Positions 1 through 8,056 of a DNA stretch of 48,841 bases are shown piece after piece (positions within the stretch are counted from its first letter, which is position 1; each line of letters starts with the position of its first letter). The DNA comes from an uncultured Bacteroidales bacterium. GTDB lineage: Bacteria; Bacteroidota; Bacteroidia; Bacteroidales; WCHB1-69. The stretch is from the NCBI GenBank assembly GCA_946186495.1, contig CAMHNQ010000018.1:1-48841 (forward strand). The letters are read 5' to 3'. Position numbers and translations under genes: made by a program. Below the pieces are notes generated by a model. That model saw nothing but the letters and a program-made list of their open reading frames with translations. It had not been told where the DNA came from and did not search any database.

Positions 1-180
1 TATACAATAATATAATCTAAGTAGGTCAACTTGGCGAATGTCTCTTGCCCAATATAGCCCTTGCTTCATTGCCCTCACCACATAAAACAGTGTTATTGCA
101 CGTCGGATACGGTTCCGCACCTCGTTGACAATAACTGGGGCAAAGCCTTCGCCCGACTGCCATATACTGAAAAAATGTAT
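1..180 (-). pseudogene. decayed BlaI-type repressor fragment (frameshifted, runs off the window)
   Basis: Read on the minus strand, this stretch resembles the middle of the intact BlaI-like gene at 8057-8440. It encodes IWQSGEGFAPVIVNEV where the intact copy has IWKLGQGFAQDIISEV. After a one-base deletion, a second frame gives KGYIGQETFAKL against KGYVGHETFGKA. The segment just after EV also looks out of phase (a -1/+1 pair). There is no start codon in a sensible place and no continuous reading frame. The relic continues beyond position 1. It is inferred to be a dead paralog of the winged-helix repressor. Confidence 0.75.
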
Positions 181-185
181 TTTTG
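178..185 (+). promoter_or_regulatory. -7 box TATTTTTG of the hydrolase promoter
   Basis: TATTTTTG fits the Bacteroidota sigma-70 consensus TAnnTTTG and lies 31 bases before the ATG at 217. No clear -33 TTTG is seen at the expected distance. Confidence 0.45.
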
Positions 186-216
186 CCCCTGTTAAAACCC
201 TCAAAATGACAAAATA

Positions 217-1062
217 ATGAAACAGACCCTTGTCGCCCTGTTTTTCCTACTTGGGATTCTCTTCGGCGTTTTCAATGGAGCAGCAGCGCAAAAACCTGTC
301 GTGAAAGGCCCGGAAGGAAAGCTCTCCTACAAAATCACCCTGCCGGAAGGCTTCAACCCGAACACCGACCATTGCCCTATGGTGATTCTGATGCACGGGA
401 TCTTCGCCAGCAAGAACATCAACCCGACACCGGCGCTTGCAAGAGGGCTTGCCAAGGCGGGCATCGCTTCCATCCGCTTCGACTTCGACGGACACGGCCA
501 AAGTGACGGGCGCAGGCAGGACATGACCATCGAAAAGGAAATCGCCGACGCAAAAGCCATTTGGGACTACGTGAACCGCCTGCCCTACGTGGAGGGCGTC
601 GGCCTGTTAGGGCACTCGCAAGGCGGGGTGGTCGCCTCGATGACGGCGGGACGATTGGCCGCAGCCGGCATCGCGCCCGACGGGGTGGTACTGATCGCCC
701 CTGGCTCCGTCATCAAGGAGGCAAGTCAGGGTGGCAAGTTCTTCAACGCTCGCTTCGACCCGGCCGACCCGCCGGAGTTCATCCGCTGCCTGGTTTTCAT
801 GAAGCTGGGCCGCGAGTACCTGCTGAGCACACAACAGTTGGACATCTACGGGACGGCGGCGGCATACAAAGGTCCTGTCCTCCTGCTGCACGGCAGCCGC
901 GACGGCATCGTGCCGATGTGGTGCAGCGAACGATTCAAGAAGACCTACGGCGACCTCGCGACCCTTCAGGTGGTGGAGGGCGAGAACCATACCATCACAC
1001 GCCACCGGAAAGAGGTGGTGGCGAGTACGGTAGCGTTTTTCAAGAAGGTTTTCGGGAAATGA
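217..1062 (+). CDS. secreted alpha/beta-hydrolase (cinnamoyl-esterase-like)
   Basis: The 281-residue protein has a Sec signal peptide (about residues 1-25, ending GAAAQ). Its alpha/beta-hydrolase core carries the nucleophile elbow GHSQGG (Ser134), an HG oxyanion motif at 60-61, Asp229 in HGSRDG and His258 in GENHT, so the Ser-Asp-His triad is complete. The layout (HGIFASK, then FDFDGHGQSDG) is that of small-acyl or feruloyl esterases such as Est1E. Action on an ester in the periplasm or outside the cell is inferred; the substrate is unknown. Base composition is GC-rich compared with the next gene. It is monocistronic, with a decayed blaI relic upstream. Confidence 0.8.
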   Translation: MKQTLVALFFLLGILFGVFNGAAAQKPVVKGPEGKLSYKITLPEGFNPNTDHCPMVILMHGIFASKNINPTPALARGLAKAGIASIRFDFDGHGQSDGRRQDMTIEKEIADAKAIWDYVNRLPYVEGVGLLGHSQGGVVASMTAGRLAAAGIAPDGVVLIAPGSVIKEASQGGKFFNARFDPADPPEFIRCLVFMKLGREYLLSTQQLDIYGTAAAYKGPVLLLHGSRDGIVPMWCSERFKKTYGDLATLQVVEGENHTITRHRKEVVASTVAFFKKVFGK

Positions 1063-1094
1063 AAAAAAATATCGATAAACTGCAACCATTTCAC

Positions 1095-1131
1095 TTTTTT
1101 GTATCCTTTATTCAAATAAAGGATATATTTG
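1095..1131 (+). promoter_or_regulatory. promoter of the YD-repeat gene
   Basis: A TTTG ending at 1101 (-33-like) and TATATTTG at 1124-1131 (matching TAnnTTTG) are separated by 22 bases. They lie about 100 bases upstream of the ATG at 1229. The spacer is almost entirely filled by a perfect inverted repeat (see 1102-1125). Confidence 0.55.
1102..1125. promoter_or_regulatory. perfect inverted repeat between -33 and -7 (candidate operator)
   Basis: Two 11-base arms (left arm TATCCTTTATT) are separated by only two bases. The repeat fills the promoter spacer and overlaps the first bases of the -7 box. That position suits a repressor-binding site. It has no following T-run, so a terminator for the upstream hydrolase gene is less likely. 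Confidence 0.5.
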
Positions 1132-1228
1132 CAACGTTATTTAGCCAATCTATGATTCAAGGACTTCTCATTTAGATTGGCAGTAGCGAAAAGAAATCGT
1201 ATTTTGAAGTCCTATTATGAAATGAGCT

Positions 1229-3331
1229 ATGGAAAAAGTGATACACTTACTGCTGATCATTGCCACCATGATTCCGTTCGGATGTGCATACGCGCAAAGC
1301 GATCCCCATGAGCGGCACATTGACAGTCTATGCCAGTCTGGTCTCTTCGACGAGGCATATCAATACGCCAAACAGCGTTGGCAGGGACTTCCAGCTGACA
1401 AAAGTCGGACTTACAAGGATGCCACCTTCGATTATTACAGGACGGCCTATATGCTTGAAATGGCATACAGGTACCGGGAGAACTTCGGGGAGGCGTTGAA
1501 GCTCGATGAGGAGATGCTGACCTTGATGAAGCCGGAAACCGATTATTTTGCTATCCGCAACAAGATTGTCTGTTACTCTGGTTTGGGAAATTATAAGAAA
1601 GCCGCTGAAAACAGGGCTCTATTGTACAAAGCGCACAAAAAGAACAAACTGCCATGCGAGTACGAGCTTTGCCACTATTACAACTTCGACTTTTTCAAGA
1701 TAGACACGCTGAATATCTGGGGGTATGAGTGGTACGACGAATTGCCGAAAAACCGTTTCTCCACCAGTTTCACCAAGGTGGTCTATTACGTCTACAGCAC
1801 CAACCCCGACGGCAGCGACAAAGACCAGCTTTACCGCCTGCATTTGATTATGTTTCATGGTACAGATATGCCTTTCGACTACATCATGACGAGATACATC
1901 TCAACGGAGAACGGCGAAATACGAAACTCCATGTACGATTATACCTACAAGGAGAACATTGATTACGAAAAGCTGCACAATGACGTAATCGAGATTGTCA
2001 AGGGCGGCAAGAAAACCGATACTCAAAATAGTTCTCGTTACAGAGCATTTGAGGTTTTCATCCCCGATTCTGTCGGCGTATCTGCAGAAGCCGTTGAGCC
2101 ACGGGAGAAAACTGAATTTGTCTCCACAGAGCCTTATCAGGAGTTCAAACTTTTCTATGGCGACTACAAACATTTGGACATCTCGCTGAACGGAACTGTC
2201 AAATCGGTTGAGCAGACCGAAGTGCTGAAACACGGCAGTAGTTCCAAGGACCTTGGGTCCAAACTGCAGGAGTGGCTTTTTTCCAAAAATGGACATTTGA
2301 TCAGGTGTCTGGCCTGGAAGATTGCCCTGAAGGATTCCTTGGTTTATGACCTCGACGACGCCCGTCCTTTGTCCGAGGAGGATTATGATACCACCGCATT
2401 GGCAGCCCTATACGGCTTTGACGGCTCTGGACTTCTAAGACAGGTAACGGGGGGATCTGTTGGTCGAGATATTAATTTCGAATATGACAAAAACGGGCAT
2501 CTGACCAAGATGTCAACCTATTATCGAAAATTTGACGGCTTAAGCGAAAAGGTGATCTCGTTAAATGACGAGGGAAAACCTGTGCGAGTGGAGGAGTTTA
2601 TCTATAAGGATGAATTGAAAAGCAGGGCTTGTCCATCCGATCTTGGGCACCACGGGGAAAAGAGCGTCGGCATCGTCGATTGCTATTGCTATGATGAGCG
2701 GGGCAATCTGGTGGCGCATCAGATGAACAATGGCAAAAAAGTGCAATGGATGGATGCTTTTGTGTATGACAGCTTGGACAATATGATTTTCAAGGGTCGC
2801 TGTAATGGCTATAAGGGAGACAACAGCACTTGTAAATGCAAAGGCTTTAGCGCAAGTTGTGGGTATGAATATGACGATCGGCATAATATGATCCGCGATT
2901 ATTCCATCGGGGATTGGAAGCCCAGCGGATGGGACAATTATTACCAGTATGACAGCGCCGGGAGGGAGATTGAATGCAAGGATTATGATGTGAAAGGCAC
3001 GCAGCGGACTTTAGACCGTCATATCCAAACCACTTACGATTCCGCTGGAAGAATGGTGAAAAAGGAGGCCTTGGTCGGGGAATTTAGGATCAACGAGTCC
3101 TTTTTCGACTACAAAATGGCCGTTTTGGAAGAATGGTCGTATGACGAGCACGGCAATTTAGTGGAGCATGTCGGTTATCAGACAAAAGCCAATCCGTTCA
3201 GGATTGTCCGCTACCAATATGAATACGACCAGCAGGGGAATTGGGTGAAGCGTGTGCGATATGAGGGGGGCAGCGATGATTCGATGACCGCGACGGAGGT
3301 CGTGTGGCGCAAGATCGAATATTACGAGTAG
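1229..3331 (+). CDS. secreted YD-repeat-like protein, function unknown
   Basis: The 700-residue protein starts with a signal peptide (residues 1-23, ending AYAQ). The N-terminal ~150 residues are helical and TPR-like (EAYQYAKQRW, YKKAAENRALLYKAH). The C-terminal half holds irregular tandem YD-type repeats: YDKNGHLTKM, YDERGNLVAH, YDDRHNMIRD, YDSAGREIEC, YDSAGRMVKK, YDEHGNLVEH and YDQQGNWVKR. The repeats resemble those of RHS/YD proteins, but no toxin or Rhs core-end motif follows. A lipobox is not convincing (PFGC). Location in the periplasm or outer membrane is inferred. Its promoter spacer contains a perfect palindrome, so regulation by a dedicated repressor is possible. Confidence 0.7.
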   Translation: MEKVIHLLLIIATMIPFGCAYAQSDPHERHIDSLCQSGLFDEAYQYAKQRWQGLPADKSRTYKDATFDYYRTAYMLEMAYRYRENFGEALKLDEEMLTLMKPETDYFAIRNKIVCYSGLGNYKKAAENRALLYKAHKKNKLPCEYELCHYYNFDFFKIDTLNIWGYEWYDELPKNRFSTSFTKVVYYVYSTNPDGSDKDQLYRLHLIMFHGTDMPFDYIMTRYISTENGEIRNSMYDYTYKENIDYEKLHNDVIEIVKGGKKTDTQNSSRYRAFEVFIPDSVGVSAEAVEPREKTEFVSTEPYQEFKLFYGDYKHLDISLNGTVKSVEQTEVLKHGSSSKDLGSKLQEWLFSKNGHLIRCLAWKIALKDSLVYDLDDARPLSEEDYDTTALAALYGFDGSGLLRQVTGGSVGRDINFEYDKNGHLTKMSTYYRKFDGLSEKVISLNDEGKPVRVEEFIYKDELKSRACPSDLGHHGEKSVGIVDCYCYDERGNLVAHQMNNGKKVQWMDAFVYDSLDNMIFKGRCNGYKGDNSTCKCKGFSASCGYEYDDRHNMIRDYSIGDWKPSGWDNYYQYDSAGREIECKDYDVKGTQRTLDRHIQTTYDSAGRMVKKEALVGEFRINESFFDYKMAVLEEWSYDEHGNLVEHVGYQTKANPFRIVRYQYEYDQQGNWVKRVRYEGGSDDSMTATEVVWRKIEYYE

Positions 3332-3402
3332 CGCGCCACCAACACGGAGCCGGAAGTTACCGCAGGCATTAAAATAATCTGAATTATCCACTTGAATCTT
3401 GT

Positions 3403-3477
3403 AAATATCCTGTCTGCGTATTTCTGCGAGTTCCGCGGGCATATAGTTTTCCCACAGACCACGCAGATTATCACACC
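3403..3477 (-). repeat. dispersed ~75-bp repeat, copy 1
   Basis: Read on the minus strand, this segment matches 15366-15440 on the plus strand along about 73 bases with few mismatches and one 2-base gap. Shared landmarks include GTGATAATCTGCGTGGTCTG and GAACTCGCAGA. Both copies are intergenic and non-coding. A REP-like or small mobile repeat family is inferred. Confidence 0.75.
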
Positions 3478-3482
3478 GTTTT

Positions 3483-3514
3483 TTTGCGTCATATAATTAT
3501 TTATAGTATCTTTG
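3483..3514 (+). promoter_or_regulatory. promoter, TTTG-N20-TATCTTTG
   Basis: TTTG at 3483-3486 and TATCTTTG at 3507-3514 are 20 bases apart, close to the Bacteroidota consensus. The box ends 17 bases before the start codon at 3532. Confidence 0.75.
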
Positions 3515-3531
3515 CTGCAAATTCATAGACA

Positions 3532-4218
3532 ATGAACGAGATCACAGCTTCTCAAACAACCCATTGGCTGAACCGTTTCCGGATGGCTTTGGTGGTTTTG
3601 CTGCCGCTTTCCGCATTGCTGACACCCAAAGACCCTTCTGTTTATCTGTCAAAATGGGGTGCTGCCGCCGTGACATTATACACTTTGGGCTGTTTGAGCA
3701 TCTTTTATGGGGACTTTTTGAGAACAAAATGGAAAATAGCTGACGATAACGCCATCAAGGAGAACAATATAGCCAATTGGTTGTTTGCTGCAGGGACTAT
3801 CGGCTATCTTGTTGTATGTAGTTTAGGGAAAGACCATTATTTGTCACAGGTGGTGCTTTGGGAATCCCTTTATACGGGCGGGCCTATAGCATTCGCTTCC
3901 ATAATGCTCATCCGGTATATTACACGAGCCATTTGCGAAACACGATGGGGCAGATTCACCGGAATCCACACCGTGCTGAACAAAATAGCCGGTTACTCTT
4001 TATTGCTCTACATCCCTCTTAAAACATTGGAAATTCGATTGTTTTGGTACAACGGGTCAATTTCATTTGAGGATTGGCTTTTATATGACATAGGCCTTAT
4101 CGGCATCTTCTGGCTCATCTACCTCATCGCTTCCGTCGAAGAGTTAATTATCGCAATTACCATGAAAGATCGGTTTGATCCGTTCAGGAAAAGTATATTC
4201 CAGAAAAAACATCGGTAA
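3532..4218 (+). CDS. multi-pass membrane protein, function unknown
   Basis: This 228-residue protein has about six hydrophobic segments: near residues 16-27 and 40-60, then NWLFAAGTIGYLVVC, then GPIAFASIMLIRYI, IAGYSLLLYIPL and IGLIGIFWLIYLIAS. It has no signal peptide and no catalytic motif that I recognise. It ends in a basic cytoplasmic tail (FRKSIFQKKHR). It has its own promoter. The ATPase gene downstream is separated by a repeat-rich spacer with a separate promoter, so the two are probably not one transcript. I do not recognise the family. Confidence 0.65.
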   Translation: MNEITASQTTHWLNRFRMALVVLLPLSALLTPKDPSVYLSKWGAAAVTLYTLGCLSIFYGDFLRTKWKIADDNAIKENNIANWLFAAGTIGYLVVCSLGKDHYLSQVVLWESLYTGGPIAFASIMLIRYITRAICETRWGRFTGIHTVLNKIAGYSLLLYIPLKTLEIRLFWYNGSISFEDWLLYDIGLIGIFWLIYLIASVEELIIAITMKDRFDPFRKSIFQKKHR

Positions 4219-4324
4219 CCAATTTTTAAAACGATTTACCGCATATATTTTCGATTTTTAGTCAGCGGTAACCGGTTTAAAAAACGACTTACCGCAGGCA
4301 TTATTTTTTAATTGTAGCGGTAAC
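4213..4324. repeat. degenerate 52-bp tandem repeat with CGGTAAC/TTACCGC inverted arms
   Basis: CGGTAAC starts at 4213, 4266 and 4318, spaced 53 and 52 bases. The first two units each contain a 31-base palindromic block, beginning CGGTAACC and ending TTACCGCA, at 4213-4243 and 4266-4296. The first overlaps the stop end of the upstream gene; the third half-unit abuts the ATPase promoter. Spacing near five helical turns suits cooperative protein binding. This is inference. Confidence 0.6.
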
Positions 4325-4335
4325 TCAAAAATTTA

Positions 4336-4343
4336 TATCTTTG
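4336..4343 (+). promoter_or_regulatory. -7 box TATCTTTG of the ATPase gene
   Basis: TATCTTTG matches the consensus and ends 24 bases upstream of the ATG at 4368. The expected -33 region (about 4312-4316) lies within the end of the tandem repeat array and has no good TTTG. Confidence 0.6.
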
Positions 4344-4367
4344 CCATTGGATTAAAAGCATTCCAAA

Positions 4368-5780
4368 ATGAAAATCATAGGTCGTAAAAACGAACTCAAC
4401 TTATTGAATACCAGTTATAAAAGTGGTAAACCCGAACTGATTGCCGTGTATGGCAGACGGCGCGTCGGGAAGACATTCCTCGTCCGTCAGCATTTCAAGG
4501 ACAAATTTGCCTTTTACACCACTGGTATCTATCAGGGGACCAAGAAAGAACAACTGACATTCTTCAACAAACAGCTGAATGAATATTCCAATGCCGCATA
4601 CCCGATGGCCGAAGATTGGTTTTCCGCCTTCGACCAGCTGAAACATCTGCTAATCCATAGCAAAGAGACCACAAAAGTTGTATTTATGGACGAGTTGCCA
4701 TGGATGGACACGCCACGAAGCCGTTTTCTAAAAGCATTTGAATTGTTTTGGAACAGCTGGGGGTGCGTACAAACAGATCTCAAACTAATCGTATGCGGAT
4801 CCGCCACCACTTGGATGACAGACAAGTTCCTCGGGGGAAAGGGAGGTCTTCGCGGTCGTGTCACCCTGAATATCCCGCTATCGCCATTCACCCTCAGCGA
4901 AACCGAGCAACTTCTATCAGAACAAGGAATAGTATGGAACAGGCGACAAATATTGGATGGCTATATGGTGTTCGGCGGCATCCCCTACTATATAAGTCTG
5001 CTACAAAAAAATTTAAGTCTTACGCAAAACGTTGATGCTCTGTTTTTTTCTCCTTCCGCCCAACTCAAAAACGAATATGACTTTCTATTCCAGTCCTTGT
5101 TTTCTCAATCCGATGTTTACAAGGCAGTAGTGGCCACGTTGGCCAAGAAAAACATGGGACTTTCTCGTCAGGAGATAATGAACACCTTAAAACTTCAGGA
5201 TAATGGTGGATTAACTGAAATACTGAACAACCTACAAAAATGCGACTTCATTCGAAAATATTCGGCTTTCGGGAAAAGCGAGAGGGACGCTCTTTTCCAA
5301 CTGACAGACTTGTTTTCTCTGTTTTATCTCAAGTTCGTAAAAGGGTATCATGGCCAAGACGATAATCATTGGAGCAACATGTTAGACACCCCCGTGCAAA
5401 ACACTTGGCGTGGATATGCCTTCGAACAAGTGTGTCTGCTGCATCTTCCACAAATCAAGAAGGCGTTGGGAATCAATGGTATACAAAGCGATGTATGCTC
5501 TTGGCGAAGTAAAAATGGAGAACGTGGCGGGCAAATAGACATGATTATTGACCGTCGGGACCAAACCATCAACCTGTGCGAGATGAAATACTCCGCCAGC
5601 CAATACGAAATCACAAAGGCATACGACGAAAAGATGATACAACGGCGGGAAATATTCCGTCAAGAAACCAAAACCCGCAAAGCGCTATATCTCACCATGA
5701 TCACCACACATGGCATTCTACCCAACAAATACTCGGACGACATTCAATCGGAAGTCACGATGGAAGAGCTGTTTTTATAG
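4368..5780 (+). CDS. ATPase_2 / DUF234 family AAA-type ATPase
   Basis: The 470-residue protein has a Walker A GRRRVGKT at 29-36, a Walker B VVFMDE ending at Asp108-Glu109 and a sensor-like IVCGSATTWM near 145. A winged-helix middle follows. The C-terminal domain contains GGQIDMIIDRRDQTINLCEMK, spaced as in PD-(D/E)xK nuclease folds (D...ExK). This is the archaeal ATPase (PF01637) plus DUF234 architecture, common in Bacteroidota. The cellular role is unknown; a nucleic-acid or defence-related task is often suggested. It stands alone behind a repeat array that could mediate self-regulation. Length is normal. Confidence 0.85.
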   Translation: MKIIGRKNELNLLNTSYKSGKPELIAVYGRRRVGKTFLVRQHFKDKFAFYTTGIYQGTKKEQLTFFNKQLNEYSNAAYPMAEDWFSAFDQLKHLLIHSKETTKVVFMDELPWMDTPRSRFLKAFELFWNSWGCVQTDLKLIVCGSATTWMTDKFLGGKGGLRGRVTLNIPLSPFTLSETEQLLSEQGIVWNRRQILDGYMVFGGIPYYISLLQKNLSLTQNVDALFFSPSAQLKNEYDFLFQSLFSQSDVYKAVVATLAKKNMGLSRQEIMNTLKLQDNGGLTEILNNLQKCDFIRKYSAFGKSERDALFQLTDLFSLFYLKFVKGYHGQDDNHWSNMLDTPVQNTWRGYAFEQVCLLHLPQIKKALGINGIQSDVCSWRSKNGERGGQIDMIIDRRDQTINLCEMKYSASQYEITKAYDEKMIQRREIFRQETKTRKALYLTMITTHGILPNKYSDDIQSEVTMEELFL

Positions 5781-5814
5781 GAAATCATGCCAACGGTAAC
5801 CCTAAATAATCACA

Positions 5815-6774
5815 TCAATACGTGATATAAATCACATTCTTATCCCGCCTTTCCGCCTCAAGGGGTTCCAGTCCGATGTCGGCGCGGTGACGGTTGATCT
5901 CCGCCGTGTCCGCAGGAGTCAGGTCGTCCGAACAACCATATTGGCCATAATAGCTCTTCCCCCTGCCAGTGCGCATCAGGTAGAAGTCGTAAGTGTGCGC
6001 GTACGATTCCGGGCTGCCCTGTCCGCTCTCCAAAAGCTTGCGTGAACGCGGATACTCCACCTCGAACCAGTAATCCGGATCGGCTGAATAGAGGTGGCGG
6101 CCCAAGAGAAATTTGGCGAAAAAGTCCAAGGAGAGCACGTCCTCGATTTCCGGATAGTCTGCCCGAAGCTGCGCAATGGACGCTTTCAGAATGGAGTCCT
6201 TGAACGCGAGCATCCGAACCTCCAACTCGTGGTTCAGTCCCGGCAAATCCGACAGCTTGATGGCCATCTGGTCCATCTGCTGCAGTTCCCACAGCTTTCT
6301 GCGCACCTGCCACTCGCTGTATGAATACAGACCGCACTCCGCTTGCTGGTATTCGGCCAGCTTGCGCTGGTGTAGCAGCGTGTCGCCTGCAAAATAGGCC
6401 CGACGATAAGGAATGCTGAAGTCGTGAGCCTCCATTTTGCGATCGTAGAACGCCGTATCGTAAAGGGCAACCGCCTCCGCATAACGACCGAACACAGCAA
6501 GCATATCAGCATAGTTGCGCGCATCCCGGGAAGGGCGGAAATACTCGGGGAACTGTTGCATACGCCGCCTGTTCTCCTCATAGCGGGCAAGAATCTCCCG
6601 CATCGACACCGTGTCCTTTGTCCGGTTTTCCGCCCAACTGAACTCACTGTAAAGATTGTTCATCTCCATCTTGATATGGTAATACGCTTTCAACCTTGGT
6701 GAAAGAACGGGTTCCTGCGCCTGCGCAACCAAGCACAAAATCATGATAATCAGAATGTTTGTAATCTTTCTCAT
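5815..6774 (-). CDS. secreted DUF6624-like protein in a BlaI-box regulon
   Basis: The 319-residue protein has a signal peptide (about 1-20, ending AQAQ). Most of it is helical. The C-terminal part (GQYGCS, then INRHRADIGLEPLEAE) resembles the end of the DUF6624 family, whose clearer member at 13409-14422 has QLYGTQ followed by VNQRRAEMGF. Biochemical function is unknown. The gene lies downstream of the BlaI/BlaR-like pair on the same strand. Two 19-bp BlaI-type boxes sit 13 to 50 bases before its start, so it is probably the target or effector of that signalling pair. Assignment to DUF6624 is weaker than for the second copy. Confidence 0.7.
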   Translation of the reverse strand: MRKITNILIIMILCLVAQAQEPVLSPRLKAYYHIKMEMNNLYSEFSWAENRTKDTVSMREILARYEENRRRMQQFPEYFRPSRDARNYADMLAVFGRYAEAVALYDTAFYDRKMEAHDFSIPYRRAYFAGDTLLHQRKLAEYQQAECGLYSYSEWQVRRKLWELQQMDQMAIKLSDLPGLNHELEVRMLAFKDSILKASIAQLRADYPEIEDVLSLDFFAKFLLGRHLYSADPDYWFEVEYPRSRKLLESGQGSPESYAHTYDFYLMRTGRGKSYYGQYGCSDDLTPADTAEINRHRADIGLEPLEAERRDKNVIYITY

Positions 6775-6786
6775 TGCTTTTGGGTT

Positions 6787-6824
6787 TTAATGATACTTTC
6801 GTTATATAATGATTTTTTCGTTAT
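6787..6824 (-). promoter_or_regulatory. two abutting 19-bp BlaI-type operator boxes
   Basis: On the plus strand, box 6806-6824 reads ATAATGATTTTTTCGTTAT and box 6787-6805 reads TTAATGATACTTTCGTTAT. The operator at the blaI promoter (8465-8483) reads ATAACGAATTTTTCGTTAT. Box 6806-6824 matches it at 17 of 19 positions. The boxes lie in the leader/promoter region of the 5815-6774 gene. Control by the same repressor is inferred from the match and position. Confidence 0.65.
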
Positions 6825-6880
6825 ATTGTGGCCTGACAATTAACCATTGGTTGTTGTCTGGCTGCCATAATATGACAGCC

Positions 6881-8038
6881 CTACTTCGGGGTTTCGGAGA
6901 CGCTGACCTGATAGATTTGCGGCGCATCGCCCGTCACAATTACATTGTAATGCTCCTCTTGCTTTTCGTCGGACGCTTCGACATAGAACTCCACGGGATC
7001 GCCATATTGGTTAGAGAGCCAGGACTGGGACTCCAACACGTTGGGTTGGGAAAACTCTTCCGTATGTTGGGAATGTGTTTTGGTCTGACGGACAGCTCTC
7101 TTTGCCTTTATTTTTTCCGTCGGAACAGTCTCCGCCTTATCAGAATATTCGGAAAGCGACTGAGAAACCGCTTCGGAAACCACCGTTTCCATAAAAGAAG
7201 GAACGTTTTTAGAGGAGGCGAGCAGCGAATTGCCCACAACAAGCAATGCCAACATGGGAATCACAGAAAGATAACGCACCCAACGGCGGCGGCCATGAAC
7301 GGTTGCCATCATCATGCGAATGCGGCTTTTGACTGCGGTGGCGCTAAACGAATGGACGGGAGTCAGACGGCTTTGATGGCGAATCTGTTTCAAAATCAGG
7401 TCGAAATAGTCATTACGGAGAACATTCGAGCGGATGACTGCCGCGTCGGCCGCATACTCGTGCTGGGACTTGAGCGCGGACTTATACGCCCACACGAAAG
7501 GGTTGAACCAGCAAACCACGCCCACAAGCTCTACAAAAAGAATATCCAGCGTGTGCCACTGTTTGGCGTGCGCCGCCTCATGACGCAGCACCAAATCCAG
7601 CTCGCTATCGTTAAAGGATGAGCAATCCACCACAACGTAACGGAAGAAAGAAAACGGCCCTGTATGCCCCTTTCCATTAATAACCTTTAAGCCATTAACC
7701 GTATCATACTGCTTTCCAATAATAAGTCGCAAAACCTTGATCAACTTAAAAAGAAAGAAGACAAAAAAGAGCGATGCTACGGTCGCATAAATAATCCAAC
7801 CTCTGTGATTGACAGCGGGTTCTGCTACGGCCGAGATTTTCGCGACATAGTAAACTGAAGGAACACGGACTGGCAGATGAAACCGTAAAAAAGGAAGCAG
7901 TGAAGAGAAAGTAAGCGTGAGCAACAGATAGAAACGGTTAAGCTGATGATGCTTCTCTTTACGCAGAAACAGCAAATAGCAGAGCAGAAACAGCCCGCTT
8001 GACAGCACTATAGTTCCAAAATCTACCAGCTTGAACAT
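6881..8038 (-). CDS. BlaR1/MecR1-like M56 membrane metalloprotease
   Basis: The 385-residue protein has N-terminal membrane segments (near 7-24, 37-51 and 82-105). A gluzincin site follows: His153-Glu154-Ala-Ala-His157 with the third ligand region EYAAD at 194-198. Another membrane span lies near 255 (YLSVIPMLALLVVG). The family cleaves its partner repressor when an extracytoplasmic signal is sensed. The C-terminal ~120 residues are low-complexity and end in a small domain. There is no penicillin-binding sensor domain (no SxxK), so the signal need not be a beta-lactam. It follows blaI by 18 bases, forming an operon. Confidence 0.88.
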   Translation of the reverse strand: MFKLVDFGTIVLSSGLFLLCYLLFLRKEKHHQLNRFYLLLTLTFSSLLPFLRFHLPVRVPSVYYVAKISAVAEPAVNHRGWIIYATVASLFFVFFLFKLIKVLRLIIGKQYDTVNGLKVINGKGHTGPFSFFRYVVVDCSSFNDSELDLVLRHEAAHAKQWHTLDILFVELVGVVCWFNPFVWAYKSALKSQHEYAADAAVIRSNVLRNDYFDLILKQIRHQSRLTPVHSFSATAVKSRIRMMMATVHGRRRWVRYLSVIPMLALLVVGNSLLASSKNVPSFMETVVSEAVSQSLSEYSDKAETVPTEKIKAKRAVRQTKTHSQHTEEFSQPNVLESQSWLSNQYGDPVEFYVEASDEKQEEHYNVIVTGDAPQIYQVSVSETPK

Positions 8039-8056
8039 GGACTTGTGACTTGTGAT

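Noticed and set aside
561-1175. 204-codon open frame overlapping the alpha/beta-hydrolase gene
   Set aside because: It is Arg/Gly/Pro-rich, a shadow frame of a GC-rich gene, and has no motif or promoter.
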